A stretch of 64,000 nt of DNA from Polaribacter pacificus. GTDB taxonomy: Bacteria > Bacteroidota > Bacteroidia > Flavobacteriales > Flavobacteriaceae. Every line of letters begins with the position of its first letter. Position 1 is the stretch's first letter. Positions 18,378 through 26,695 of the stretch are shown one piece after another. The notes under the pieces are model-generated. The model worked only from the letters and a program-made list of their open reading frames with translations, made no database searches and had not been told where the DNA came from. The position numbers and the translations under genes are program-made. The stretch spans positions 1,922,001 through 1,986,000 of the forward strand of contig NZ_CP150664.1 of the NCBI RefSeq assembly GCF_038024035.1. The letters are read 5' to 3'.

Positions 18378-20174
18378 ATGCCAACAGCTTTAGAAATTCA
18401 AGTAAAAACCCTGCCAGACTCTCCTGGAGTTTATCAGTATTATGATAAAGAAGGGCTTATTTTGTATGTTGGTAAAGCCAAAAATTTAAAAAAACGCGTA
18501 GCTTCTTATTTTAACAAACAACAAGACAATGGTAAAACTAGGGTTTTGGTTAAAAAAATTGCATCTATCAAGCACATAGTTGTCAACACGGAGACCGATG
18601 CACTTTTATTAGAAAACAATCTTATTAAAAAGTACCAGCCAAAGTACAATGTCATGCTCAAGGATGATAAAACCTATCCTTGGATTTGCATAAAAAAAGA
18701 GCGGTTTCCCAGAATTTTTCTTACCAGAAACGTCATTAAAGATGGGTCTGAATATTTTGGACCATACACTTCTGTTAGAACGGTAAAGGCCCTGCTTGAT
18801 CTTATCAAAGAGCTCTATACCTTAAGAACTTGTGCCTATGATCTAAGCAAAACCAATATTAGCAATCACAAATACAAGGTTTGTTTAGAATATCATTTAG
18901 GCAACTGCAAGGCGCCCTGTGAAAACTTACAAACCGAGGAGAACTATTTAACAGACATAGAAGCCATTCGGAATATTATCAAAGGGAATTTTAAAGAATC
19001 CCTAGAGAAGTTTTCTGAGTTGATGCAAACCTTTGCTGGGCGAATGGAGTTTGAAGAGGCACATAAAATTAAAGAGAAGATAGATCTCTTGGCCAATTAT
19101 CAATCAAAATCTACGGTGGTAAATCCGAGCATTACCAATGTAGATGTGTTTTCTGTAATTTCTGATGAAAGCTATGCCTATGTCAATTTTTTTAAAATAG
19201 CCAATGGGGCTATCATACAATCGCATACTTCAGAAATAAAAAAGAAATTAGACGAAACAGATAAAGAACTTTTAGAACTGGCAATTGTAGAGATCCGTCA
19301 GCGATTTCACTCTCAATCCAAAGAAATTTACACCCCTTTTAAGGTAGACCTTGGCGGTGATATTAAAGTAACAGTTCCTAAACTGGGAGATAAAAAAAGA
19401 ATTGTAGAGCTTTCTATCAGAAATGCTCGGTATTACAGACAAGATCGATTTAAGCAAATAAAAATTGTGGATCCAGATAGGCATGTTAAGAGAATAATGG
19501 CTCAGATGCAAAAAGATTTGCGCCTTTCTTCACCCCCTAGACATATTGAGTGTTTTGACAATTCAAACATTCAAGGAACACATCCTGTGGCTGCCTGTGT
19601 GGTTTTTAAAGATGGGAAACCCAGCAAGAAAGACTACAGGCACTACAATATAAAAACAGTAGAAGGTCCAGATGATTTTGCCTCGATGGAAGAGGTTGTT
19701 TTTAGGCGATATAAGCGCTTATTGGCAGAGAATGAGCCATTGCCTCAGTTAGTTGTTATTGATGGCGGAAAAGGACAGCTATCGTCGGCATTAAAAAGCT
19801 TAGATTTATTGGGTTTACGAGGTAGGATTGCCATTATCGGAATTGCCAAAAGGCTCGAAGAAATTTACTATCCAGAAGATCCAATTCCATTGTATTTGGA
19901 TAAAAAATCAGAGAGTCTTAAGATCATTCAGTTTTTGAGAAATGAGGCCCACAGATTTGGAATTACTTTTCATAGAAATAAAAGAAGTAAAAGCGCTATC
20001 CAATCAGAGTTAGAGCAGATTCCAAGCATTGGTAACCAAACCATAACAGTTTTATTGCGAAAATTTAAATCAGCAAAAAGAGTTAAAAGCGCTACATTTG
20101 AAGAACTTAAGGCAGAAATCGGAGCCGCTAGGGCTCAGAAAATTATCGATTATTTTAAAGCAGCTTCAATATGA
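18378..20174 (+). CDS. uvrC: UvrABC excinuclease subunit C
   Basis: This 598-aa nucleotide-excision-repair endonuclease makes the two incisions around a lesion held by UvrB. The N-terminal GIY-YIG nuclease is visible as LPDSPGVYQYYD...LYVGKAKNLKKRV. A UvrB-binding UVR segment (residues about 205-240) follows. The RNase H-like nuclease has the ECFDNSNIQGTHPVA signature, and tandem helix-hairpin-helix motifs sit at the end (LEQIPSIGNQTITVLL). The length is normal. Its stop overlaps the start of the patatin gene by 4 bp (ATGA), so the two are probably co-translated. Confidence 0.96.
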   Translation: MPTALEIQVKTLPDSPGVYQYYDKEGLILYVGKAKNLKKRVASYFNKQQDNGKTRVLVKKIASIKHIVVNTETDALLLENNLIKKYQPKYNVMLKDDKTYPWICIKKERFPRIFLTRNVIKDGSEYFGPYTSVRTVKALLDLIKELYTLRTCAYDLSKTNISNHKYKVCLEYHLGNCKAPCENLQTEENYLTDIEAIRNIIKGNFKESLEKFSELMQTFAGRMEFEEAHKIKEKIDLLANYQSKSTVVNPSITNVDVFSVISDESYAYVNFFKIANGAIIQSHTSEIKKKLDETDKELLELAIVEIRQRFHSQSKEIYTPFKVDLGGDIKVTVPKLGDKKRIVELSIRNARYYRQDRFKQIKIVDPDRHVKRIMAQMQKDLRLSSPPRHIECFDNSNIQGTHPVAACVVFKDGKPSKKDYRHYNIKTVEGPDDFASMEEVVFRRYKRLLAENEPLPQLVVIDGGKGQLSSALKSLDLLGLRGRIAIIGIAKRLEEIYYPEDPIPLYLDKKSESLKIIQFLRNEAHRFGITFHRNKRSKSAIQSELEQIPSIGNQTITVLLRKFKSAKRVKSATFEELKAEIGAARAQKIIDYFKAASI

Positions 20175-22354
20175 TTAAGAAATGCATCCTCTTTTTTTTA
20201 ATAGGAACTCTTTCCGTTTTTAGTCAAGAAAGACAGCCAAAAGTAGGCTTGGTTCTTAGTGGAGGTGGAGCTAAAGGCTTTGCTCATATTGGTGTTTTAA
20301 AAGCCATTGAAAAAGCCGGAATTCAGATCGATTATATTGGAGGTACTAGTATGGGTGCTATTATCGGAGGTTTGTATTCAGCGGGTTATTCTGCTAGTCA
20401 AATAGAGAAAATTATTCTGGACACTGATTTTTATGCCTTGTTGCAAGATAAAAACCCACGAAGAACAAAAACACTTTTCGAAAAACAACACGGAGAAAAA
20501 CACGCAGTAGTTTTACCAGTAAACAAAGGTAAAATTGGACTGCCAAAAGGAGTTTCAAAAGGACAAAATGTATTAAATTTCCTTTCCTATCTTTTATCTC
20601 CTGTAGATTCTATCACAGATTTTTCTAAATTACCTATTCCTTTTTTCTGTATTGCAACTGATGTTGAAACTGGAGAAGAGGTGGTTATTAATAAGGGGTC
20701 ACTAGCCTTGGCGTTAAGAGCCAGTGGATCTTTCCCTACTTTATTAAACCCCGTTGAAATTGATGGCAAGTTGTTGATCGATGGAGGTGTTTCAAATAAT
20801 TTCCCTGTGGATATTCTTAAAAGCAAAGGAGTTGATATTATTATTGGTGTAGATGTTCAAGGAAAATTATACAACAAAGAAGATATAAACTCTGTATTAG
20901 ATGTGCTCAATCAGGTAACCAGTTATCAGATGTACAAAAAATCTTCAGAGCAATCTAAAGAAGTAGATGTATACGTTAGGCCTCAAGTAACTGATTATTC
21001 TGTGGTGTCTTTTGAAGACTCTAAAAGTATTTTAGAACAAGGAAGATTAGCCGCCGATTTACACTCCAAAACTTTTGATAGTATTGCTGCTTTGCAAAAA
21101 GTTAGGAAGCCCATCCCTCAAATAAAAACCAAACGCGTTAAATTTCTTTTAGATAAAATAGAGATATCAGGGAATGAAAATTATACAAGAGCTTTTGTTT
21201 TAGGAGCGATGAAAATTTCTGAAGGTGATTCTATTACCGCAAAAGCAATTTCAGATAAAATCAACTATTTGTCATCGACCAATAATTTTCAGCGAATCGA
21301 TTTTAATTTGCAAAATACGGATCGAGGAAAAAAGTTAGAGCTAAAAGTAAAAGAGAGCACCCAAAAAGCCAATATCAAACTCGGAATCCATTATGATTTG
21401 CTTTATGAATCTGCTGTACTAGTTAATTATACCCATAAAAACCTATTGGTTAAAAATGATGAGTTAACACTTGATTTTATCATAGGTGATTCTCCTAGGT
21501 TTAACCTAGACTTTTTTGTGGATAATGGTTTTTATTACAGTTATGGGTTTTCTAGTAGATACAATAGCTTTAATACCAATATTGCTATAGATGACCCTCT
21601 ACTTAATTCTATGAATGTTCAATTTACTGATTTTACTAGTAATGCCTATATGCAAACAACTTTTGATAGGAAGTTTGCTATAGGAATTGGCCTTGAATAT
21701 AAAAAACTAAAATACAGTTCAAAAAATGTTACCGGCGCCAACAATCAACCAATAATTTTTGACAACAGTCATTACTTTAATGCAATTTCGTATCTAAATT
21801 TAGATACCTATGACGATAAAAATTTCCCAACCAAAGGGTTTTATCTAGACGCAAAATACACCTGGTACTTTTGGTCTTCTGACTACCTTAATAACTTTGT
21901 TCAGTTTTCCCAAATTAAAGGAAAGCTAGGTTTTGTTAAGAGCTTATCACCTAAATTTAGTTTTGAGTATGTTTCTGATGCTGGGTTTACCTTAGGTAAG
22001 GTTGCTTCAGAGGTTTTTGATTTTTCTTTGGGTGGATACAATCAAAATTTCATTAACAACTTTACTCCACTCTACGGATATGATATTAAAAGTTTATCAG
22101 ATCAGGCTTTTGTTAAGTCTACATTTAATTTTAGATATCAATTATTAAAAAACCACTATGTCAGTTTTTTAGCTAATTACGCACGGGTTGCAAGCAGTGT
22201 TTTTAAAAATGGAGATTTCTTTCAAGACACAAAATCAGGTTATGCAGTAGGGTATAGTTTAAAAACTTTTTTAGGCCCGATAGACTTAAAATACTCTTGG
22301 TCTCCAGATACAAAAAACCATTATTGGTATTTTAATTTGGGTTTCTGGTTTTAG
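20171..22354 (+). CDS. Patatin-like phospholipase with POTRA/BamA-like barrel
   Basis: This 727-aa outer-membrane protein has a signal peptide (residues 1-18, ending VFS-QE) and a patatin domain with oxyanion motif GGGAKG (31-36), nucleophile elbow GTSMG (Ser60) and the catalytic DGG (Asp204). A POTRA-like segment lies near 320-400 and a C-terminal surface-antigen/BamA-type beta barrel ends in Phe (WYFNLGFWF). The domain order matches PlpD-like type Vd autotransporters and Bacteroidota RssA-like proteins, which are lipases exposed or released at the surface. It overlaps uvrC by 4 bp. Catalysis is inferred from the dyad. Confidence 0.9.
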   Translation: MIKKCILFFLIGTLSVFSQERQPKVGLVLSGGGAKGFAHIGVLKAIEKAGIQIDYIGGTSMGAIIGGLYSAGYSASQIEKIILDTDFYALLQDKNPRRTKTLFEKQHGEKHAVVLPVNKGKIGLPKGVSKGQNVLNFLSYLLSPVDSITDFSKLPIPFFCIATDVETGEEVVINKGSLALALRASGSFPTLLNPVEIDGKLLIDGGVSNNFPVDILKSKGVDIIIGVDVQGKLYNKEDINSVLDVLNQVTSYQMYKKSSEQSKEVDVYVRPQVTDYSVVSFEDSKSILEQGRLAADLHSKTFDSIAALQKVRKPIPQIKTKRVKFLLDKIEISGNENYTRAFVLGAMKISEGDSITAKAISDKINYLSSTNNFQRIDFNLQNTDRGKKLELKVKESTQKANIKLGIHYDLLYESAVLVNYTHKNLLVKNDELTLDFIIGDSPRFNLDFFVDNGFYYSYGFSSRYNSFNTNIAIDDPLLNSMNVQFTDFTSNAYMQTTFDRKFAIGIGLEYKKLKYSSKNVTGANNQPIIFDNSHYFNAISYLNLDTYDDKNFPTKGFYLDAKYTWYFWSSDYLNNFVQFSQIKGKLGFVKSLSPKFSFEYVSDAGFTLGKVASEVFDFSLGGYNQNFINNFTPLYGYDIKSLSDQAFVKSTFNFRYQLLKNHYVSFLANYARVASSVFKNGDFFQDTKSGYAVGYSLKTFLGPIDLKYSWSPDTKNHYWYFNLGFWF

Positions 22355-22405
22355 CCCAATGTTAATTTAATGTTACCAAAATGTTTTTTTATTGTAAAAA
22401 AATGC

Positions 22406-22413
22406 TATATTTG
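22406..22413 (+). promoter_or_regulatory. Predicted -7 box (MORN-like gene)
   Basis: TATATTTG matches TAnnTTTG and lies 31 bp upstream of the ATG at 22444. The -33 TTG is not at ideal spacing. Confidence 0.55.
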
Positions 22414-22443
22414 TGTCAGTTGTTAACATTAAATATACAGAAC

Positions 22444-22797
22444 ATGAAAAAAATAGCCACCTTAATTTTAGTATTTGCAGTTGCATTTACATACGCTCAA
22501 GAAAAAAGTCCAGTATTTGAAAAAGCAGGAGATTTGGTCAAGGCAACCTATTTTTATGAAGATGGTTCTGTAAAAGAGCAAGGCTTCTTTAAAGATAAAA
22601 AGCTTACTGGTCAATGGGTTCAGTTTGATCAACAAGGAAACAAAACCATGATCGCTCAATACAAAGAAGGAAATAAAGTTGGAAGATGGTTTTCTTTAAA
22701 GGGAAATCTTATTAAAGAAATTAACTTTCAAAAGAATGTGATTGTAAGTGTTAAGAGCATTGATAGAGAAACTGTATTGGCCCTAAATAACGATTAA
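22444..22797 (+). CDS. Secreted MORN-repeat-like small protein
   Basis: This 117-aa exported protein starts with a clear signal peptide (MKKIATLILVFAVAFTYAQ). The body contains repeated MORN-variant strands: YFYEDGSVKEQGFFKDKKLTGQWVQF, QYKEGNKVGRWF and KGNLIKEINF. Such proteins are often labelled toxin-antitoxin YwqK-like, but no toxin or antitoxin partner is visible here. An ATG exists 63 bp upstream, but it precedes the promoter box at 22406, so the ATG at 22444 is preferred. The function is unknown. Confidence 0.8.
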   Translation: MKKIATLILVFAVAFTYAQEKSPVFEKAGDLVKATYFYEDGSVKEQGFFKDKKLTGQWVQFDQQGNKTMIAQYKEGNKVGRWFSLKGNLIKEINFQKNVIVSVKSIDRETVLALNND

Positions 22798-22822
22798 GGG
22801 ATACACTAAAATAAAGATTTAT

Positions 22823-22851
22823 AAACCTCGACCTTTTGGTCGGGGTTTTTT
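22823..22851 (+). terminator. Rho-independent terminator
   Basis: The hairpin CCTCGACC-TTTT-GGTCGGGG (one G-T pair) is followed by T6. It ends the MORN-like gene. Confidence 0.85.
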
Positions 22852-22870
22852 ATGCTCAAAATTTTGCATA

Positions 22871-22900
22871 AAAAAAACCGCATCTATTGGATGCGGTTTC
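22871..22900 (-). terminator. Rho-independent terminator of rng
   Basis: The stem AAACCGCATC/GATGCGGTTT (22875-22884/22890-22899) reads on the minus strand into a T7 run, just after the rng stop. Confidence 0.85.
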
Positions 22901-22921
22901 TAGTTTTTGATATTTATTGCC

Positions 22922-24457
22922 TTACTTACTTTTCTTATATTCAAATTTAAATTGTAAGTACTGATAAGCATCTCTTGGTAATACTCGAATCCACTTTTTG
23001 TATTTTAAAAACCATCTAAAACGAATAGATGTTACACCTTGTTTAAGGTATGATGCAATAAAAGGATGTGCGTTTATCGTTATATCCTTTAAGTCTTTAC
23101 CACTAGAAATTAATTTTTCTAGATCAGCTTCAATTTTATCAATTAAAACAATAGGGGCTTCAACTTCTCCATTTTTATTGGGGTTGGGCTCACGTGTTTT
23201 AATTTCTAATTCTGGCCTCACTCTTTGTCTGGTTATCTGAACCAGTCCAAATTTACTTGGAGGTAGGATCTTGTGCTTGGTCCTATCATAAGACATTTCA
23301 TCTTTTAAGCATTGGTACAGCTTTTGTCTATTTTCTGCACTTTGCATATCGATGAAATCCACTACGATAATTCCACCCATATCTCGTAACTGTAATTGTC
23401 TGGCAATCTCTTTTGCAGCAATTAAGTTAACCTCTAGGGCTGTATCCTCTTGTGAATTAGCTTTGTTTGATCTGTTACCACTATTTACGTCTATAACATG
23501 TAATGCTTCGGTGTGTTCAATCACTAAATAAGCTCCTTTGCTCATTGAGGTTGTTTTACCGAAAGAAGTTTTAATTTGACGCTCTATCCCATATTTTTCG
23601 AAAATGGGAGTACTAGAATCGTGTAATTTTACAATTTTCTCCTTTTCAGGATTGATTTCTTGTAAATATTCTTTAATTTCTACATACAACGTTTCATCGT
23701 TGGTAACAATATTTGTAAAAGAATCATTCATAACATCTCTTAAAATAGAAGATGCTCTGTTTAACTCACTTAAAATTTTGGTTGGTGTGTTTTTATTAGT
23801 AATGCTTTTGCACATACTCTTCCAACGTTCTAATGAGTTTTGTAAATCTCTATCAAGTTCTGCTACCTTTTTTCCTTCAGCAACAGTTCTTAAAATAACA
23901 CCAAAACCTTTAGGCTTGATGCTTTGAGCTAATCTTTTTAAACGTTCTTTTTCTTTGGAATCTTCTATTTTTTGTGAGACAGAAACTCGATTAGAAAAAG
24001 GAACTAAAACTAAATACCTACCAGCTATTGAAAGCTCAGAACTCAAACGTGGTCCTTTAGTAGATATGGGTTCTTTTACAATTTGTACTAATAAATTCTG
24101 TCCTGTTTTAATGACATCATTTATGCTTCCGTTTTTGTCAATGTCGTTTTCAAAACGGAAATTTTTGAGTGTGAATTCTTTGTAATTACCTGTGCTTACT
24201 TTCTTAAGGAATGTGTTTAAAGAGTTTACCTGTGCACCTAAATCATGATAGTGCAAAAAGCCATCTTTAGGATAGCCTACATTTACAAAAGCAGCATTTA
24301 AGCCCGACAACACTTTTCCTACTTTGGCGAGAAAAATATCGCCTACAGAAAACTTGTTATCGTTTGTCTCTTTATTTAATTCAATAAGTTTACCATCTCT
24401 TAGTAAGGCAAAATCAATATCAGAAGAATTTGAACGAATAATTAATTCTGTTTTCAT
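22922..24457 (-). CDS. rng: Ribonuclease E/G family protein
   Basis: This 511-aa endoribonuclease of the RNase G type acts in rRNA maturation and mRNA decay. An N-terminal S1 RNA-binding domain (residues about 38-120) is followed by the catalytic core with HVIDVNSGN and GGIIVVDFIDM, which provide the metal-binding aspartates. There is no long C-terminal scaffold as in RNase E. It belongs to a minus-strand run with the 29-codon basic gene and HU, a combination linking it to ribosome and growth functions. It ends in its own terminator. Confidence 0.94.
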   Translation of the reverse strand: MKTELIIRSNSSDIDFALLRDGKLIELNKETNDNKFSVGDIFLAKVGKVLSGLNAAFVNVGYPKDGFLHYHDLGAQVNSLNTFLKKVSTGNYKEFTLKNFRFENDIDKNGSINDVIKTGQNLLVQIVKEPISTKGPRLSSELSIAGRYLVLVPFSNRVSVSQKIEDSKEKERLKRLAQSIKPKGFGVILRTVAEGKKVAELDRDLQNSLERWKSMCKSITNKNTPTKILSELNRASSILRDVMNDSFTNIVTNDETLYVEIKEYLQEINPEKEKIVKLHDSSTPIFEKYGIERQIKTSFGKTTSMSKGAYLVIEHTEALHVIDVNSGNRSNKANSQEDTALEVNLIAAKEIARQLQLRDMGGIIVVDFIDMQSAENRQKLYQCLKDEMSYDRTKHKILPPSKFGLVQITRQRVRPELEIKTREPNPNKNGEVEAPIVLIDKIEADLEKLISSGKDLKDITINAHPFIASYLKQGVTSIRFRWFLKYKKWIRVLPRDAYQYLQFKFEYKKSK

Positions 24458-24583
24458 TCTGAAGTTGGTTTTAAACTACACGGCGAAATGCCAGTGTAGA
24501 TGGTTAAAATAATGTACAGGGTTTTGCCTGTATGAAGTGTTTAAACTTCTTGTCAATGAACTTGTGAGCTTTTTTTAAAGCAA

Positions 24584-24619
24584 ATAAGAAAAAGTAAGCG
24601 GATGCTTACTTTTTCTTAT
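24584..24619 (-). terminator. Terminator overlapping the 3' end of the 29-codon gene
   Basis: A perfect 16-bp inverted repeat (24584-24599 and 24604-24619, loop GGAT) is followed on the minus strand by a T-rich run. The upstream arm contains the last codons and the TAA of the small gene. Confidence 0.8.
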
Positions 24620-24695
24620 GTCTGTTTGCTCTTGCTCTTTTCTTACGTTTGTGCGTAGAGATTTTTGCTCTCTTTCTTTTTTTACCACTTGGCAT
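24606..24695 (-). CDS. 29-aa highly basic, probably ribosome-associated protein
   Basis: The ORF begins MPSGKKRKRAKISTHKRKKR and ends NRHKKK; about 60 percent of its residues are Lys, Arg or His. From memory, near-identical MPSGKKRKR-type peptides recur across Bacteroidota, and a Bacteroidota-specific small ribosomal protein has been described in Flavobacterium ribosomes. I cannot confirm that this is the same protein. Support here comes from a clean ATG, the terminator placed exactly at its end, and a position between HU and rng on the same strand. It is too short for usual ORF callers. Confidence 0.75.
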   Translation of the reverse strand: MPSGKKRKRAKISTHKRKKRARANRHKKK

Positions 24696-24744
24696 AATTA
24701 AAGTGTTTTAAAAACCAATTAAGGTTTTGATTAATAATGTTATA

Positions 24745-25035
24745 TTATTTTACTAATACGTTATTTTTTACTCCTTCAGTAAAAGTTTTTGCTGGTTTAA
24801 AAGCAGGAATGTTGTGAGCAGGAATCTTGATCGTTGTGTTTTTAGAAATATTTCTACCTGTTTTTTCTGCTCTTGTTTTGATAATAAAACTACCAAAACC
24901 TCTTAGGTATACATTATCTCCATTTTCCAATGCATCTTTAACCTCATTCATAAATGCTTCAACTGTCGCCAAAACATCTGTCTTTTCTATTCCAGATTTA
25001 TCCGAAATTTTTGATACGATATCTGCTTTCGTCAT
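24745..25035 (-). CDS. HU/IHF family DNA-binding protein
   Basis: This 96-aa nucleoid protein bends DNA as a dimer. It has the DNABII family N-terminal helices (MTKADIVSKISDKSGIEK), the beta-arm region GRNISKNTTIKIPAHNIPAFKP with the conserved Pro at the arm tip, and the signature FGSFIIKTRAEKTGRN. It is transcribed away from mutY. Its promoter (TATATTTG at 25075-25082, minus strand) is followed by the same GCACCCGCA start region as rplU and tRNA-Gly, suggesting growth-coupled expression. Confidence 0.94.
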   Translation of the reverse strand: MTKADIVSKISDKSGIEKTDVLATVEAFMNEVKDALENGDNVYLRGFGSFIIKTRAEKTGRNISKNTTIKIPAHNIPAFKPAKTFTEGVKNNVLVK

Positions 25036-25066
25036 GTTACTATATTTGTTTGTTTATTTTCAAAAT

Positions 25067-25102
25067 TGCGGGTGCAAATATATGATAATTAATCTATTTC
25101 AA
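25067..25102 (-). promoter_or_regulatory. HU promoter
   Basis: Read on the minus strand: TTG (25102-25100), 17-nt spacer, TATATTTG (25082-25075), then CACCCGCA. It is a good match to the Bacteroidota consensus TTG-N17-23-TAnnTTTG. Confidence 0.8.
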
Positions 25103-25164
25103 AAAGTTAAACACCTAAAATTATGTGAATATTATGATGTAATTTTGCGAGAATAATCATTTAC

Positions 25165-26217
25165 ATGACTTTTTCTAATAAATTAATATTCTGGTATTTA
25201 CAAAACGATCGAGATTTACCTTGGCGAAAAACACGAAATCCATATTTTATTTGGCTTTCTGAAATCATGTTACAGCAAACTAGAGTTCAACAAGGCTTGT
25301 CATACTATTTGGTTTTTACCAAAGAATTTCCAACTGTTTTCGATTTGGCAAATGCATCCGAGTCAAAGGTACTCAAATTATGGCAAGGATTGGGATATTA
25401 TTCAAGAGCAAGAAATTTACATGCAACCGCCCAATACATTGCTTCTGATTTAAATGGCATTTTTCCAGATAACTATACAGATTTAAAAAAACTAAAAGGA
25501 GTTGGTGATTATACAGCTTCTGCAATTGCCTCCATTTGTTACGAACATCCAGAGGCAGTAGTTGATGGTAATGTATACAGAGTTTTAGCGCGACATTTTG
25601 GAAGGCAAACGGCCATAAACTCGAGCTTGGGGATTAAAGAATTTAAAGCGCTAGCGCAAGAGTTAATAGACCCTAAACAACCAGGAACGTTTAACCAGGC
25701 AATTATGGATTTTGGAGCCTTACACTGCAAGCCACAAAACCCTTTGTGCACTAGTTGTCCGCTCCAAAACAGCTGTGTAGCTTTTACAACCAATACGGTA
25801 AAAGAGTTACCAGTTAAAGAAAAAAAGACCAAAGTTAAGCAGCGTTATTTTAATTATTTGGTGCTGCTTACCAAAGAAAATAAGACCGTATTTACAGAAA
25901 GAAAAGGCAAGGGAATTTGGCAAGGACTCTATGAGTTTCCACTTGTAGAAACTACGAATTCTGTAGAAGAATCAGAGCTGGTTTATGCTGCTGAATTTAA
26001 AAAATACATTAAAGAAGAAGCAAAAATTGTGTTGTTTAACAAAGAAGATACTGTACACAAACTTTCACACCAACATTTGCATACCAAATTTTGGCTGGTA
26101 AAATTAGATGAGCATAAGGATGCAGAAATCTCATGGGATACACTTCAAAAGTATCCTGTACCTGTATTGATTGCTAATTTTTTAGAAGAGTTGGATACTT
26201 TAAATGGATATTTTTAG
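25165..26217 (+). CDS. mutY: A/G-specific adenine DNA glycosylase
   Basis: This 350-aa base-excision-repair enzyme removes adenine mispaired with 8-oxoguanine. Visible are LPWRKTRNPYFIWLSEIMLQ with the catalytic Glu, the helix-hairpin-helix LKGVGDYTASAIAS, the VVDGNVYRVL catalytic Asp block, and the 4Fe-4S ligands CKPQNPLCTSCPLQNSC. The C-terminal third is the NUDIX-like 8-oxoG recognition domain (GIWQGLYEFPLVE). It starts the mutY-ssb-gldE run typical of flavobacteria and is divergent from HU. Confidence 0.96.
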   Translation: MTFSNKLIFWYLQNDRDLPWRKTRNPYFIWLSEIMLQQTRVQQGLSYYLVFTKEFPTVFDLANASESKVLKLWQGLGYYSRARNLHATAQYIASDLNGIFPDNYTDLKKLKGVGDYTASAIASICYEHPEAVVDGNVYRVLARHFGRQTAINSSLGIKEFKALAQELIDPKQPGTFNQAIMDFGALHCKPQNPLCTSCPLQNSCVAFTTNTVKELPVKEKKTKVKQRYFNYLVLLTKENKTVFTERKGKGIWQGLYEFPLVETTNSVEESELVYAAEFKKYIKEEAKIVLFNKEDTVHKLSHQHLHTKFWLVKLDEHKDAEISWDTLQKYPVPVLIANFLEELDTLNGYF

Positions 26218-26248
26218 TACATTTGATAGGTTGAAAAACAGATAAGTT

Positions 26249-26677
26249 ATGGCTGGAACATTGAACAAAGTGATGCTTATAGGGCATTTAGGAGATGAAG
26301 TTAAGATGCACTATTTTGAAGGTGGAAATTCGATTGGTCGGTTTCCAATAGCGACCAATGAAAGTTTTACTAACAAACAAACTGGAGAAAAAGTAACCAA
26401 CACAGAATGGCACAATGTGGTCGTTAGAAATAAGTTGGCCGAGATTTGTGAAAAATACCTTAGCAAAGGCGATAAAGTTTATTGTGAAGGCCGGATCAAA
26501 ACAAGACAATGGGAGCAAGATGGCCAGAAAAAATACACCACAGAAATTCATGTTGTCGATATGACTTTTTTAAGCACTAAAAAAGAAACAACAAAACCAG
26601 AATCACAGAACCAACAGCAGCCGAATTCTTCTAGCAATCCATCCGATAGCCAAGAAAATGACGACCTGCCATTTTAG
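26249..26677 (+). CDS. ssb: Single-stranded DNA-binding protein
   Basis: This 142-aa protein coats single-stranded DNA in replication and repair. It has an N-terminal OB fold (MAGTLNKVMLIGHLGDEVKM, TEWHNVVV, GDKVYCEGRIKTRQW), a Gln/Ser/Asn-rich linker (residues about 113-133) and the acidic protein-docking tip ENDDLPF. It lies 31 bp after mutY and 18 bp before gldE. Confidence 0.96.
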   Translation: MAGTLNKVMLIGHLGDEVKMHYFEGGNSIGRFPIATNESFTNKQTGEKVTNTEWHNVVVRNKLAEICEKYLSKGDKVYCEGRIKTRQWEQDGQKKYTTEIHVVDMTFLSTKKETTKPESQNQQQPNSSSNPSDSQENDDLPF

Positions 26678-26695
26678 ATTTAAAAACCTTTAGAA

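Noticed and set aside
22444..22797. Toxin-antitoxin label for the MORN-like protein
   Set aside because: It has a signal peptide and no partner gene; the label comes from a weak family name.
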